Below, one piece after another: positions 50,948-59,562 of a stretch of DNA of 60,529 nucleotides (positions within the stretch are counted from its first letter, which is position 1; every line of letters starts with the position of its first letter). The stretch is from VRUE01 sp040879985. Lineage in GTDB: Bacteria > Actinomycetota > Thermoleophilia > Solirubrobacterales > 70-9. Location: NCBI GenBank assembly GCA_040879985.1, contig JBBDJH010000022.1:1-60529 (forward strand), given 5' to 3'. Under the pieces are notes generated by a model, which was given only the letters and a program-made list of their open reading frames with translations, did no database searches and was not told the DNA's origin. A program made the position numbers and the translations under genes.

Positions 50948-53900
50948 TCATCGCTCGTCGTCCTCGTCTGGCGCCGGCGCCCGGTCGCGGCGGCAGATCG
51001 GCGCGAACTGGCAGAAGGCCGGGCAGATGTCGTGACCGCGCAACCCGGGGCGCGGCCCGGGGTCGCGGCGGATCTCGCCGCCGCGCATGCGGGCGACGAT
51101 CGCGCCGGCGCGCGCCCGTGCTTCGGCCAGCATCTCGTCGAACTGCTCGCGGTCGAGCAGGTCGTTCGGGTAGAGGTCGTAGGAGGCGAGCTGCGCGGCG
51201 GCGTCCTCGCGCACGGCGCCGCGCGGTCGCCGCGCCGAGGTGCCGCGCAGCGGGTGGTAGATGCCGCCGGCCGCGTCGGCGCCCCAGTGCTCGGCGACGG
51301 CGATCAGGTAGAGCTGCAACTGCAGTTTCGCCTGCTCCTCGAACTTCACCCGCGGCGTGACCGCGCGGGAGAGCTTGTAGTCGATGACGAGCGCCCGTCC
51401 GCCGGCGTCGCGGTCGACCCGGTCGATCGCCCCGTGCAGGCCCCAGCCGTCGATCTGCAGCGCCGGCCGCTCGGCCTCCTCGCCCTCGCCGAAGCCGGCC
51501 TCGAGCAGCCAGGGCTCGAAGCCGTCCGGCTCGCGCCCGGCCTCCTCGGCGAGGAAGCGCGCCAGCAGACCCTCGACCCGGCGCGCGATCGCCCGCTCGG
51601 CCGGGTGGGCGCCGATGCCGCGTTCGTCGGCGAGCTCGGCGACAAGCCGGCGCGCCCGCTCGATCCAGGCGCCGAGCGAGCCGGGGCGGGGGAGGGGGTC
51701 GCCGCCGGGACGCTCGCGGTAGAGGCGCTCCAGCACGGCGTGCATCAGGCCGCCCTGGACGAGCGGGTCGGGGGCGGGGTCGAGCGGCTGCGGGTCGAGC
51801 TCGTGGGAGACGAACCAGCGGTAGGAGCAGACGTCGAACCCCTCCAGGGTGGTGCCGCCGTAGGCGGGGACGGTGGCCAGCGAGTCGAGCACGGCGGGGT
51901 TGGCGAGCGGGCCGGGGGCGCGGCTCGCCTCCGCGGCGACACGGGCCCGGGCCAGGTCGCCCTGATCCGGCGCCAGGTGGCGCGGCAGCAGCACCCGGGT
52001 CAGGTCGCGGACGACCGTCAGCTCAGCCTCGACCGGGTCCTCTGCGTCGGTTCCCGGCGGCGGATCGAGCAGGCGGCGGACCTCGTCGAGGAAGGGCGAG
52101 CGCGGTTCGGCGACGCCGTTCTCGTCGCTGTCGCGGTAGGAGAGGAAGAGCCGGCGGCTGGGCAGCGCCAGGCAGGCGTGGAAGAGGTAGCGCTCCTCGG
52201 CATCGGGATCGCGGCGCGGCTCGAGGCCGAGCGCGAGGCGCTGCGCCGCGGAAAGGAACGGGTCCTCGCCACGGTCGCGGCGCGGGAACTCGCCGTCCTG
52301 GAGGGAGGCGACGAAGGCGTGCTCGAAGCGCGAGGCGCGCAGCCGGTAGGGGCTGGCGATCCGCACCCGCCCCTCGATCGGCCCGCTCCAGGCGTTGAAG
52401 CGGAGCTCGCGCAGGGTCGCCGCGAGTCCGGCCGGCGGGGGGGCCAGGGAGGGCAGCTCGGCAAGGTCGCCGAGCGCGGTGGAGATCGCCGCCGCGGCGC
52501 GCAGCTCCGAGCCGTCGCCGGGTTGCGGGGCCGGGCCGTCGGTGCCGCTGCGCAGCGGTCGCGAGGCCATCGTCGCGGCGAGCCGCGCGACCGCGGTGGC
52601 GAGTCCGCCCGGCCCCTCGCCCGCCGCCTGCCTGATCCGCTCGAGGTCGCCGGGCAGGCGCTCGTGGCGCTCCACCCACAGCTCCAAGGCGGCGGTGGCG
52701 GTCTGCAGGCGGCGGCGGCGAACCGCGCGCTCGAACCAGTCGACCTGCCCCGGCGGCAGCCCGGACGGGCCGCGCAGGAAGCGCAGCAGGTCGGCGGCGC
52801 GGCCGGCGCCGAACTCCGCCTCGAGCAGCGCGATCAACGCCCCGCCCACCGCCGGGGCCGCGGCCCGCGCCACCGCCGCCCGCCCCCCCCCCCANNNNNN
52901 NNNNGTGCCGGCGACCGGCACCTCGGCCTCCAGCGCCACCGCGATCCCCTGCGACTCGAGCACGGCGGCGAGCAGCGGCCCGCGCCGGGCCGGATCGCGC
53001 ACGGCGATCGCGATCCCAGCGGGGTCGGCGCCGCCGCCGATCAGCTCCGCCGCCGCGGCGGCGATCGCCTCTGCCTCGCTGCGCTCGCCGGCCGAACGCA
53101 GCAGCGTCAACGCCTCGCCGTCGGCCGGTCGCCGCGCCGGCTCCGCCCTGCCGAACTCGCGCTGCAGGTGGACGAGCAGCGGATCGATGCCGAAGGGCTC
53201 GAGCTCCCGCGGCCCGTCGAGGACCTCGGTCGTCGTCGCGATTCCCGCCAACCACTCGAGCAGCGAGGCCCTGGTGGAGAGCGCCGCATCGTCTTCGTCA
53301 TAGGGAATCGCGACGGTGACCTGCGTCGCCGCGCTCAGCGCCTCGAGCAGTCGACGCTGGTTGGCGGTGAGGTCGCCCGGCTCGTAGAGGAACACCGGAC
53401 GCTGCCGCCAGGCGGCCGGCGCCTCGCGCAGCGACTCGATCGCGCCGCGCGCGACGCCATGCACGTCGCGCAGGCCGAGCCGGTCCCGTAGCTCGGCATA
53501 GGCGGTGAAGAGCGCGGTCAGGTCGCCGAAGTAGGCGGAGGACTCCAGCGTCTGCGCGCCGGAGCCGAGCGAGCCGGGCTCCAGACCGGCGCTCTGCAGC
53601 TCGTCGAGCAGGCGCTCGAAGGGGATCGCGAAGCCGGCTCGCGCGGCGGAGCGCCGCAGCGGCCCCAGCCGGTCGCGCCGCGCGGCGATTGCGGCCGAGA
53701 CCGCGGCCAGGCGCTGGGCGGGCGTCAGCTCGGCGCCGCCGGGCGCGCCGGTCGCTTGCGCGACCTCGCGGAAGAGGTCGTTGAAGGTCAGCACCGAGCC
53801 GCCGAGGGCCGCCCCGGAGGCGCAGAGGCTGCGCTCGAAGCGGAAGACGTCGTCCAGGGTGGGCAGGACGAGGACCGGGTCGCGGTCCAGCGCCGCGCGG

Positions 53901-53965
53901 AAGAGCGTCTGGATCCGCCCGGCGCGGCCGGAGTTGGGGGGTCCTTGGATCAGTGTCAGCGGCAT
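50948..53965 (-). CDS. AddB-like helicase-nuclease subunit with iron-sulfur nuclease
   Basis: About 1005 residues including four unknown residues at a gap. The N-terminus LTLIQGPPNSGRAGRIQTLF is a degenerate P-loop (no GKT), as in inactive AddB/RexB helicases. The C-terminal nuclease has RALVIDYKLSRAV and four cysteines for a 4Fe-4S cluster: one in DVCSYRWFV and three in HDICPAFCQFAPIC. It lies 13 bases upstream of addA on the same strand, the usual pairing. The ten Ns (52895-52904) follow a run of Cs and the residues beside the gap look over-long, so the local sequence is unreliable. Confidence 0.85.
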   Translation of the reverse strand: MPLTLIQGPPNSGRAGRIQTLFRAALDRDPVLVLPTLDDVFRFERSLCASGAALGGSVLTFNDLFREVAQATGAPGGAELTPAQRLAAVSAAIAARRDRLGPLRRSAARAGFAIPFERLLDELQSAGLEPGSLGSGAQTLESSAYFGDLTALFTAYAELRDRLGLRDVHGVARGAIESLREAPAAWRQRPVFLYEPGDLTANQRRLLEALSAATQVTVAIPYDEDDAALSTRASLLEWLAGIATTTEVLDGPRELEPFGIDPLLVHLQREFGRAEPARRPADGEALTLLRSAGERSEAEAIAAAAAELIGGGADPAGIAIAVRDPARRGPLLAAVLESQGIAVALEAEVPVAGXXXXWGGGRAAVARAAAPAVGGALIALLEAEFGAGRAADLLRFLRGPSGLPPGQVDWFERAVRRRRLQTATAALELWVERHERLPGDLERIRQAAGEGPGGLATAVARLAATMASRPLRSGTDGPAPQPGDGSELRAAAAISTALGDLAELPSLAPPPAGLAATLRELRFNAWSGPIEGRVRIASPYRLRASRFEHAFVASLQDGEFPRRDRGEDPFLSAAQRLALGLEPRRDPDAEERYLFHACLALPSRRLFLSYRDSDENGVAEPRSPFLDEVRRLLDPPPGTDAEDPVEAELTVVRDLTRVLLPRHLAPDQGDLARARVAAEASRAPGPLANPAVLDSLATVPAYGGTTLEGFDVCSYRWFVSHELDPQPLDPAPDPLVQGGLMHAVLERLYRERPGGDPLPRPGSLGAWIERARRLVAELADERGIGAHPAERAIARRVEGLLARFLAEEAGREPDGFEPWLLEAGFGEGEEAERPALQIDGWGLHGAIDRVDRDAGGRALVIDYKLSRAVTPRVKFEEQAKLQLQLYLIAVAEHWGADAAGGIYHPLRGTSARRPRGAVREDAAAQLASYDLYPNDLLDREQFDEMLAEARARAGAIVARMRGGEIRRDPGPRPGLRGHDICPAFCQFAPICRRDRAPAPDEDDER
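52895..52904. other. Assembly gap of ten Ns within addB
   Basis: Ten undetermined bases directly after a run of about twelve Cs. The flanking frame is preserved, but 10 is a common placeholder length, so the true gap size is unknown. The predicted protein here reads a glycine/alanine-rich stretch not expected in the family. Confidence 0.95.
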
Positions 53966-54099
53966 GGGCGGAGCAAGCCAGCATAGGTTCGCCTCCGGCG
54001 TGCTGCCGGGCGGCGCGGGAGTCGCCGGGGAAGCCGCAAATGACGCGATTCCACCGCCAGATTTGCCGTCTTGCGCCCTCTCTAGATTGGGCACAGCAA

Positions 54100-54555
54100 A
54101 TGTCGCTCTGCTTTGTAGACCCAGCCGACGCCATCCGCGCGATCTCCGACTCGATCGGGCGCGAGGCGCGTCGGCAGCTGCTCGGCGAGGCGGTTCGCTC
54201 CTGGGTCGACGAGATACCCGAGGACGAGCTCGAGGTCCACTACGCGAAAGCGCTCTCCGAGCTGGACGAGCACGACCTCTCGATGCTTGCCGCCTGGCAC
54301 GGCTCCCTGGAGCTCGGCCAGCCGGTCCCCAACCGCGACTTCCTGATGGGCGCCTTCGGCTCGCTCGGCGACAACCGGCGCGAGGCGCTGAAGCTGGCCG
54401 CCGGCTTTCGCGGCGAGGAGGCCGTCGACGCCGGCGTAACCGAAGACGACGCCCTCGAATTGGTGCTAGGCCTGCTCTCCCAGCCTCGCCTGATGGAGCT
54501 AGCCGTAGAGGCAGTCGAGCTATACATCTGGGACCGAGCGGGCTCCGACAACTAG
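54100..54555 (+). CDS. Hypothetical protein, helical
   Basis: 151 residues from the ATG at 54100, all-helical and acidic: PADAIRAISDSIGREARRQL, EVHYAKALSELDEHDLSML, DDALELVLGLLSQPRLMELA. No membrane segment or known motif. Its ATG follows a TAGATT box by 11 bases, so the leader may be very short. It is divergent from addB and convergent with the HAD hydrolase, sharing a CTAG at the stops. No family recognised. Confidence 0.7.
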   Translation: MSLCFVDPADAIRAISDSIGREARRQLLGEAVRSWVDEIPEDELEVHYAKALSELDEHDLSMLAAWHGSLELGQPVPNRDFLMGAFGSLGDNRREALKLAAGFRGEEAVDAGVTEDDALELVLGLLSQPRLMELAVEAVELYIWDRAGSDN

Positions 54556-55202
54556 CTGTCGGACAGCGCCTCGCGAATCTCTGCAATCGCCTGCTCGTTG
54601 TCCTGGAAGTGGACCGCAGCCATGCCGGCCCTTTCGGCGCCTTCGCAGTTGACCTTGACGTCGTCGACGAAGAGGCAGGACTCGGCCGGGAGGCCGAGGC
54701 GGTCGAGCGTGATCGCGTAGATCTTCGACTCCGGCTTGCGGCAGCCGACGAAGCCGGAATCGACGACCGTCTCGAAGATCTCGTCGACCGGCAGCATCGA
54801 GCGCCAGCGCGCCTCCCACTCGCGCACGTTGTTGGTCAGCATCGCCATCCGGTGGCCGGCGCGCTTCAGCTCGCGCATCAACTCGATCATCGGGACATTC
54901 GGTTCGAGCGCCTTGAAGTAGAGCTCCGTGAAGCGGTGCATCTCCGGGCGGTGGCCGAGCAGCGGCTCGAGATGGTCGGTGAGCAACTCGAGGAAGGCGA
55001 TCTCGGTGATCTCGCCCCGCTCCAGTTCGAACAGCGGGTTGTCGCCGTTGGCCTCGGTCGCCGCCTGCATCGCCTTGCCGAGGTTTTCGGTAGAGACCCC
55101 GGTCTCATCCTGGTAGGCCATGAACGACTGGATCAACGGGGTCGTCAGGACGCCGCCGAAGTCGGAAACCACCGCCTCGATCCGGGCGCCTCGCTCAGCC
55201 AT
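54552..55202 (-). CDS. HAD superfamily hydrolase (subfamily IA-like)
   Basis: 216 residues. HAD motifs: AVVSDFGGVLTTPL with the nucleophile Asp (the second acid position is Gly, DxGGV type), MLTNNVREWEARW (motif II), GCRKPESKIYAITLDRLGLP (motif III Lys) and CLFVDDVKVNCEGAERAGM (motif IV). The cap domain is small and helical. It probably acts on a small phosphorylated or halogenated metabolite. The ATG at 55202 overlaps the stop of the upstream gene by 8 bases, so the two are coupled. Confidence 0.87.
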   Translation of the reverse strand: MAERGARIEAVVSDFGGVLTTPLIQSFMAYQDETGVSTENLGKAMQAATEANGDNPLFELERGEITEIAFLELLTDHLEPLLGHRPEMHRFTELYFKALEPNVPMIELMRELKRAGHRMAMLTNNVREWEARWRSMLPVDEIFETVVDSGFVGCRKPESKIYAITLDRLGLPAESCLFVDDVKVNCEGAERAGMAAVHFQDNEQAIAEIREALSDS

Positions 55203-55590
55203 CGCCGCGCACAACCTCGTAGTGGCCCAGACCCTCGCGCCCCTCGACCGACCAGCGGAAGAAGGCGACCTGCGAGACCTGGCCGGCCTGGCGCACCTCG
55301 GCGGCGCTGATCAGCGTGCCGGCGCCGCGCAGCGGCTGCCCCGCTTCGCCGTCGGTCCAGAGCTCGAGCGTCGCCCGCCGCTGCACTCCGTCGGGCCCGT
55401 ACTCGGTCGAGAGCAGCGTCTCGGAGACCTCGACCGGGGCCCCGTCCGGGCCGCAGAGGACGGCTGTCACCTGCTCGTCGCCGTGCTCGCCCGCCCCCCG
55501 CGGGCGCACCGCGCTCAGCGCCAGCAGGCCGCCGTCGGAGAAGACGACCCCGATCGACCGCCGCAGCGCCTGCTCTGGATTCGCGCTCAT
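55195..55590 (-). CDS. Hypothetical beta-rich protein
   Basis: 131 residues, mainly beta strands: RRSIGVVFSDGGLLALSAVR, VTAVLCGPDGAPVEVSETLL, RRATLELWTDGEAGQPLRGA, QVAFFRWSVEGREGLGHYEV. No motif or family recognised. It is the first gene of a two-gene unit with the HAD hydrolase and is divergent from the DUF59 gene. Confidence 0.65.
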   Translation of the reverse strand: MSANPEQALRRSIGVVFSDGGLLALSAVRPRGAGEHGDEQVTAVLCGPDGAPVEVSETLLSTEYGPDGVQRRATLELWTDGEAGQPLRGAGTLISAAEVRQAGQVSQVAFFRWSVEGREGLGHYEVVRGDG

Positions 55591-55648
55591 AAGGGCACCT
55601 TATTTGACTCCCCGGGAGGCCGACGCCGTGCGTCGCTAGGCTGTTGGC

Positions 55649-55966
55649 ATGCCCGAGAACCAGACCGAAGTGCTGACCGAGGACGATGTGATCGAGGCGC
55701 TCGAAGAGGTGATCGATCCCGAGCTGGGGCTCGACTTCGTCTCGCTCGGCCTCGTCTACAACGTCGAGATCGAGAACGAAGACGTCTACGTGACCTTCAC
55801 GCTGACCACGCCGGCCTGCCCGATCGGCCCCCAGGTCTCCGAACAGATGAAGGAGTTCGTCGGCGACCTCCCCGGCGTCAGCGCCGTCCACCCAAAGATG
55901 ATCTTCGACCCCCCCTGGAGCCCCGAGAAGATGACCGACGACGCCAAGTTCGCGCTCGGCTTCTAG
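55649..55966 (+). CDS. DUF59/MIP18-family iron-sulfur assembly factor (SufT/PaaD-like)
   Basis: 105 residues. EDDVIEALEEVIDPELGLDF is the DPEL helix-strand of the family, followed by VSLGLVYNVEIE, LTTPACPIGPQVSEQMKEF with the conserved reactive cysteine, and DPPWSPEKMTDDAKFALGF. Such proteins help deliver iron-sulfur clusters. It is a single gene here with no suf genes adjacent. It is the last conserved gene before the right accessory region. Confidence 0.92.
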   Translation: MPENQTEVLTEDDVIEALEEVIDPELGLDFVSLGLVYNVEIENEDVYVTFTLTTPACPIGPQVSEQMKEFVGDLPGVSAVHPKMIFDPPWSPEKMTDDAKFALGF

Positions 55967-55995
55967 GCGGGATTTGCGGGGGTCATAGGCGGTCA

Positions 55996-56018
55996 ATGGG
56001 GGTCAGTTCTGTCCCCAT
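55996..56018. repeat. REP-like palindrome at the edge of the right accessory region
   Basis: ATGGGG (55996-56001) and CCCCAT (56013-56018) enclose CAG-TT-CTG. Related GGGGTCA and CTGTCCCC pieces are repeated nearby (56031-56040). The GGGGTCAG/CTGNCCCC form is common in REP elements mobilised by RAYT transposases; no such transposase is in the window. Confidence 0.4.
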
Positions 56019-56077
56019 CCCGCCCCACGGCTGTCCCCACGGACCGCCGGGATTCGACTGGCGTGGTGGCTACGTGG

Positions 56078-56566
56078 TCATTGGCCGATGTCGCCTGGGC
56101 AAAGGAACTCGATCTCAACTCCGACATCAGCTAGCGCCTCTCGGTAGCGCACCCATCCTCTGTCCAGCGCCACTTGAATGGGAGGGTCATCGGAATGGGC
56201 AACAGCTACGGCGACAAACTTCTTATCGGACGGATCGAATTTGGCCAGCGATTGTTGTGTTGGAAACTCAACGATCTCGCCATTGGGTCTGATGGTCAGG
56301 GAAACCAGAGTGCAGAATCTCGCATCGTGTTGATGGTCATTGATCCATCTCATAAATGCGTCACCTACGCCGGGTTCGCCTGCAAGGCTTAGGTGCCGGA
56401 GATACTCCACGAAGATTTGCCCTTCGGCATCAAGTACAAGGTGCCCTTGCTCAGTGATTTCTCGTAGGAGTTGGACGCACCTCAATTCGCATGCGTGGCT
56501 GACATCTGCCTTTGAGTTGGCAGCGATGCCCACGTTGGTGTCTATAACGACCGCTCTGGGGGCCAC
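56078..56566 (-). CDS. PIN-domain-like protein partnered with the AAA/DUF3696 ATPase
   Basis: 162 residues with a PIN-like nuclease fold: PRAVVIDTNVGIAANSK (first Asp, about residue 9), a central acidic Glu in AEGQIFVEYLRHL, and FDPSDKKFVAVAVAHSD (conserved D..KKF..A pattern with Asp). The GTG at 56566 starts 2 bases after the ATPase stop (56569-56571), so the pair is one operon. PIN proteins are metal-dependent RNases. Here an ATPase sensor with a PIN effector is plausible, but this pairing is inferred from context only. Confidence 0.75.
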   Translation of the reverse strand: MAPRAVVIDTNVGIAANSKADVSHACELRCVQLLREITEQGHLVLDAEGQIFVEYLRHLSLAGEPGVGDAFMRWINDHQHDARFCTLVSLTIRPNGEIVEFPTQQSLAKFDPSDKKFVAVAVAHSDDPPIQVALDRGWVRYREALADVGVEIEFLCPGDIGQ

Positions 56567-56568
56567 AG

Positions 56569-57984
56569 CTAACGGGCGGCGTTCTTGCCCTGCATCTGGC
56601 GTTTCAGTCGAGCCTCAGCCTGGGCGGTGACATCCTCCATCGGATCGCCGAAGAAGTCCTCCGGCCAGTTATGGATGTTGCCAAGGAGATCGACGTCCAA
56701 CTCTCGGATACTGGAACGGCCTCGCTTCATCTCGCAGAAGTACAGGGCCACCTGCTCGGGTTTGAGTCGATTCTCCGCAATGCGTCGCTGAAGTCGACGC
56801 AGAAAGTGCTCCGAGTGGCTCTCAATCAAGAACTGGGTGCGTCGCTCAACCGATTTGCCCTTGGTGCTTTCTTCCCTGGCGCCAGCAGCCGCTATGAAGA
56901 AGTCCGCGAGCTCCTTCTGGACGCTTGGATGCAAATGCAACTCGGGTTGCTCCATGACGATCGTGGAATTGCGGGACGTATAAAAGCTCTGGGTCAACAC
57001 CGGAAGCACCTGAGAAACTCCAAATCCGACATCGGTTAGCAGGACAGTGTCTGCTGCTCCGGTCACCTTGACTTGAACCTCGTGCTCGGGTCGGTCTCGG
57101 GCGATCGGAACGACCTCGAAGTCGCTGATCAGGCCAAGTGCTTTTAGTTGCTCAGCAATAACAGTCTGAAATGAACGTAACCGCTGCCTGTGTTTCAAAT
57201 TAAACTTTCGGTCGCCGGCAGCTAGCATTGCTTGAATCGTTTGCTCACCGGCAGGGCCGACATCTGCTGGGGCGCCGCCGAGCCAGTTGTACGTTCGTTG
57301 GGGGTTGACCCGCAAAGGCCCGAGATAGCTCAGAGAGGCCAAAGTCCGCTCCAAAGCGAGGCTGAGGTCCGGGAGAAACTCCGTATTCTGATAGTAAGCG
57401 ACGGCCTCATCAGGGAACCCGTAGAAGCGAGTCGGGGCTGGCAGCTCCCAAGCCCGACCGCGGTTGTGCAGGGGCTTGAGTCCCCTGACATCGAGGCGAT
57501 ATCGAGTGGGTCTCTTGGAATCGGGCGACATCCCCGCCGAAAAACCATCCCCGAGGGGGCCGGGGTCTAGGGCGTAGGAGAATTCGCGCACTCGCATCCG
57601 CTCGCGGCCTTTCTCTGGCTCAAATATCTTGGCCGAGAACGCAAGCCTTGAGCTGGCGTAAGTGATATCCGGGTCTTTGACGTCCTCTATCTCGACGGGA
57701 CGGTCTTGATCCCAGCCGAGTTCAAATTCAAGCTCGCGAGTCTCATCGTGGTGATGGATGAAGTCGCGGAAATCACCCACGTCAACCAATGCGTCGCGAT
57801 CACTCGTGCGAAGTACCTGGGCGCGATCCGTGGAGCCAGCCGTTTGTTTGAGTAGGAGCAGAAGCTGGCTGAGGCTTGACTTGCCGGAGCTATTCGTCCC
57901 GAAGAAGACAGTGATGGGGGCCAGCCGTATGCGGCCGGTGTCCTCCCACGCCTTGAAGTTTTGAATTCTAAGTTCCGTGAGCAT
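56569..57984 (-). CDS. AAA family ATPase, DUF3696/OLD-like
   Basis: 471 residues. Walker A FGTNSSGKSSLSQLL (about 28-42) follows the typical LRIQNFKAWEDTGRI start; the ABC-like signature region is LTDVGFGVSQVLPVL (about 320-334), Walker B TIVMEQPELHLHPSVQ (about 340-355), and FLIESHSEHFLRRLQRRI (switch His). The C-terminal DLLGNIHNWPEDFFGDPMED is the DUF3696 signature. These ATPases occur with nuclease effectors in defence islands. Lower GC and less biased codons than the core genes point to transfer. Confidence 0.87.
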   Translation of the reverse strand: MLTELRIQNFKAWEDTGRIRLAPITVFFGTNSSGKSSLSQLLLLLKQTAGSTDRAQVLRTSDRDALVDVGDFRDFIHHHDETRELEFELGWDQDRPVEIEDVKDPDITYASSRLAFSAKIFEPEKGRERMRVREFSYALDPGPLGDGFSAGMSPDSKRPTRYRLDVRGLKPLHNRGRAWELPAPTRFYGFPDEAVAYYQNTEFLPDLSLALERTLASLSYLGPLRVNPQRTYNWLGGAPADVGPAGEQTIQAMLAAGDRKFNLKHRQRLRSFQTVIAEQLKALGLISDFEVVPIARDRPEHEVQVKVTGAADTVLLTDVGFGVSQVLPVLTQSFYTSRNSTIVMEQPELHLHPSVQKELADFFIAAAGAREESTKGKSVERRTQFLIESHSEHFLRRLQRRIAENRLKPEQVALYFCEMKRGRSSIRELDVDLLGNIHNWPEDFFGDPMEDVTAQAEARLKRQMQGKNAAR

Positions 57985-58138
57985 CGGAATGGCCTCGCTT
58001 GCGTGCGACTGTATCGCCGTATGCGGCCAGCGAGCCTACTTCCCGAAGAAGATGACATAGGGGATAAGATCCGCGAGAACTAACTAATGGCCAGATCGGA
58101 ACCCGCCCTGTCCCTCTGCCACCACCCATTGGCGCGTC

Positions 58139-58420
58139 TCATATTTCGTCAGGTCTGCCCTGGTAGGCATTGAGCATAGTTCGTGCTTCGACCTCGCTGC
58201 CGGGCATCAGGTGCCCATAGCGGTCGAAGGTGATCGTGATCGTGGCGTGGCCCAGATAGGTGCTCAGGGTCGTTGGGGTTCAGGCTGGCCGCGATGGCGA
58301 TGCTGGCGTAGGTATGGCAACCCTTGTGGAAGCCCAGAGGTTTGAGTTCCGCCTTCTTCCAGCGAGCGTGCGTCCGGCTGGGCCAGCATCACCGACGAGA
58401 AACCGTCGCAGTAGACGCTG
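58139..58420 (-). pseudogene. Tyrosine recombinase (phage-type integrase) remnant, frameshifted
   Basis: The C-terminal catalytic end of an integrase in two frames: ELKPLGFHKGCHTYASIAIAA, then after a frameshift near 58262 TTLSTYLGHATITITFDRYG, ending ARTMLNAYQGRPDEI and a stop at 58139-58141. The active tyrosine (FDRYGH) and LGHA are kept, but the Arg of HxxR appears as Cys. The N-terminal two thirds are absent. It marks past integration of a mobile element in this region. Confidence 0.8.
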
Positions 58421-58552
58421 AGTTACTGGCGCGCGCTCGCTGGGTCGCCGGCATCGGGGGTTTCGCTCGGGCCGAGGCGATTTGAGCAAGCTGGGCGGCG
58501 AAGACGTTTTCGAGCCAGGATTCCGTCCGACTGCCCTATCATCGTTCGGGCC

Positions 58553-58768
58553 ATGAACAGCGTTCTCACGACGGATGCAGGTACGAAGGTCTACGAGCCT
58601 TCCGCGAAGGAATATGCCGAGTACTTGGAGGCTCGCGCTACGGCGCTCTCGGGTATGTCCGTCGCTGAGTTCAGGGGAGCGTACGAGGCGGGTGACCTCG
58701 ATGACGCCGATCCTGGCGTGAGCGAGCTGGTCGCCCTCCTTCGGATCGGTCAGAACGGTCGCCTCTAG
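58553..58768 (+). CDS. Small hypothetical protein, possible antitoxin
   Basis: 71 residues: VYEPSAKEYAEYLEARATAL, MSVAEFRGAYEAGDLDDADP, SELVALLRIGQ. A short helical, acidic protein with VAEFRxAYEAGxLDDADP, a layout often seen in small antitoxin-like genes before a toxin-like partner. The next open frame (from 58722) overlaps its end. Function not established. Confidence 0.6.
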   Translation: MNSVLTTDAGTKVYEPSAKEYAEYLEARATALSGMSVAEFRGAYEAGDLDDADPGVSELVALLRIGQNGRL

Positions 58769-58922
58769 CAGCGGCAGCGCAGCTCAGGGGTTTACGGACC
58801 ACCTCAACCGCGTCCTCAACACGACGCTCACCGAGTCGCGGCTTTCCCTGGTCGAGATACCGGGGGAGACGGATCTGTTCCTCGTCAAGCGCTTCGAGGG
58901 CGGCGACGATCAGCCGCTGGAA

Positions 58923-59306
58923 TTGCGTGGAACAATGCGGACCTTGTTTGCGCAGCAGGTGGTCCGAGTGGTTGACGATCCAGACGGCGGCAAGCACTGC
59001 CAGACGGTTTCCTATCGCTACCGGCTCCAAGCCGACGACTCCCCAGGCTCGACGCTCATCCGGTGGGAGTACGACCGAGATCCGCCCAGGACCGACTACG
59101 AATACCCCTTGGCTCACGTCCATTTCCACGGCCATCTCGCAGGAGACGACGTGCGGAGCTTGCACGTCCCAACCGGTCGAGTCCCGCTGGAGTACGTCGC
59201 CTGGCACCTGATCGCGGAGTGGGGGACGACGCCGTTGGCCGACGAATGGCAGTCCATCCTCGAAGCGTCGATCGAGGGGTTCCGGGAGCGGCGCACCGCT
59301 CACTAA
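58923..59306 (+). CDS. Hypothetical protein, toxin-like partner, start uncertain
   Basis: From the first canonical start (TTG 58923) 127 residues: YRYRLQADDSPGSTLIRWEY, PLAHVHFHGHLAGDDVRSLH, VPTGRVPLEYVAWHLIAEWG. The HVHFHGH and PLExVAWHLI pattern recalls the TumE/DUF6516 type of toxin but is not a firm match. The same frame is open back to 58722 and the upstream residues (HLNRVLNTTLTESRLSLVEI, ETDLFLVKRFEGG) read as real protein, yet contain no ATG, GTG or TTG. Either it starts at a rare codon or the N-terminus was lost or shifted. Confidence 0.5.
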   Translation: MRGTMRTLFAQQVVRVVDDPDGGKHCQTVSYRYRLQADDSPGSTLIRWEYDRDPPRTDYEYPLAHVHFHGHLAGDDVRSLHVPTGRVPLEYVAWHLIAEWGTTPLADEWQSILEASIEGFRERRTAH

Positions 59307-59562
59307 TGCTGCGTTTGCTGCAACCCGGCGATGCATGTCCGAACCTGGTTGTCCACAGATCAGCCGCCGATCCAAACTTCGGGATGGCTCTCGCGGCCAG
59401 AGCTTCACTACGCGGATCGCCGCTCCGATTCGCTCGGCTGGAACGATCTGAATAGACTGGTGCAGATGTCGGCGGTTAGCTCTGCAAACTGCGGCTACGA
59501 CTCCGCTCTTCTCTCGTCAACGGAACGTCTCTCATCATCGGGGCGGGAATTCGGTCTGGACT

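Noticed and set aside
58139..58420. Working integrase
   Set aside because: Frameshifted, lacks the N-terminal two thirds and the catalytic Arg position reads Cys.
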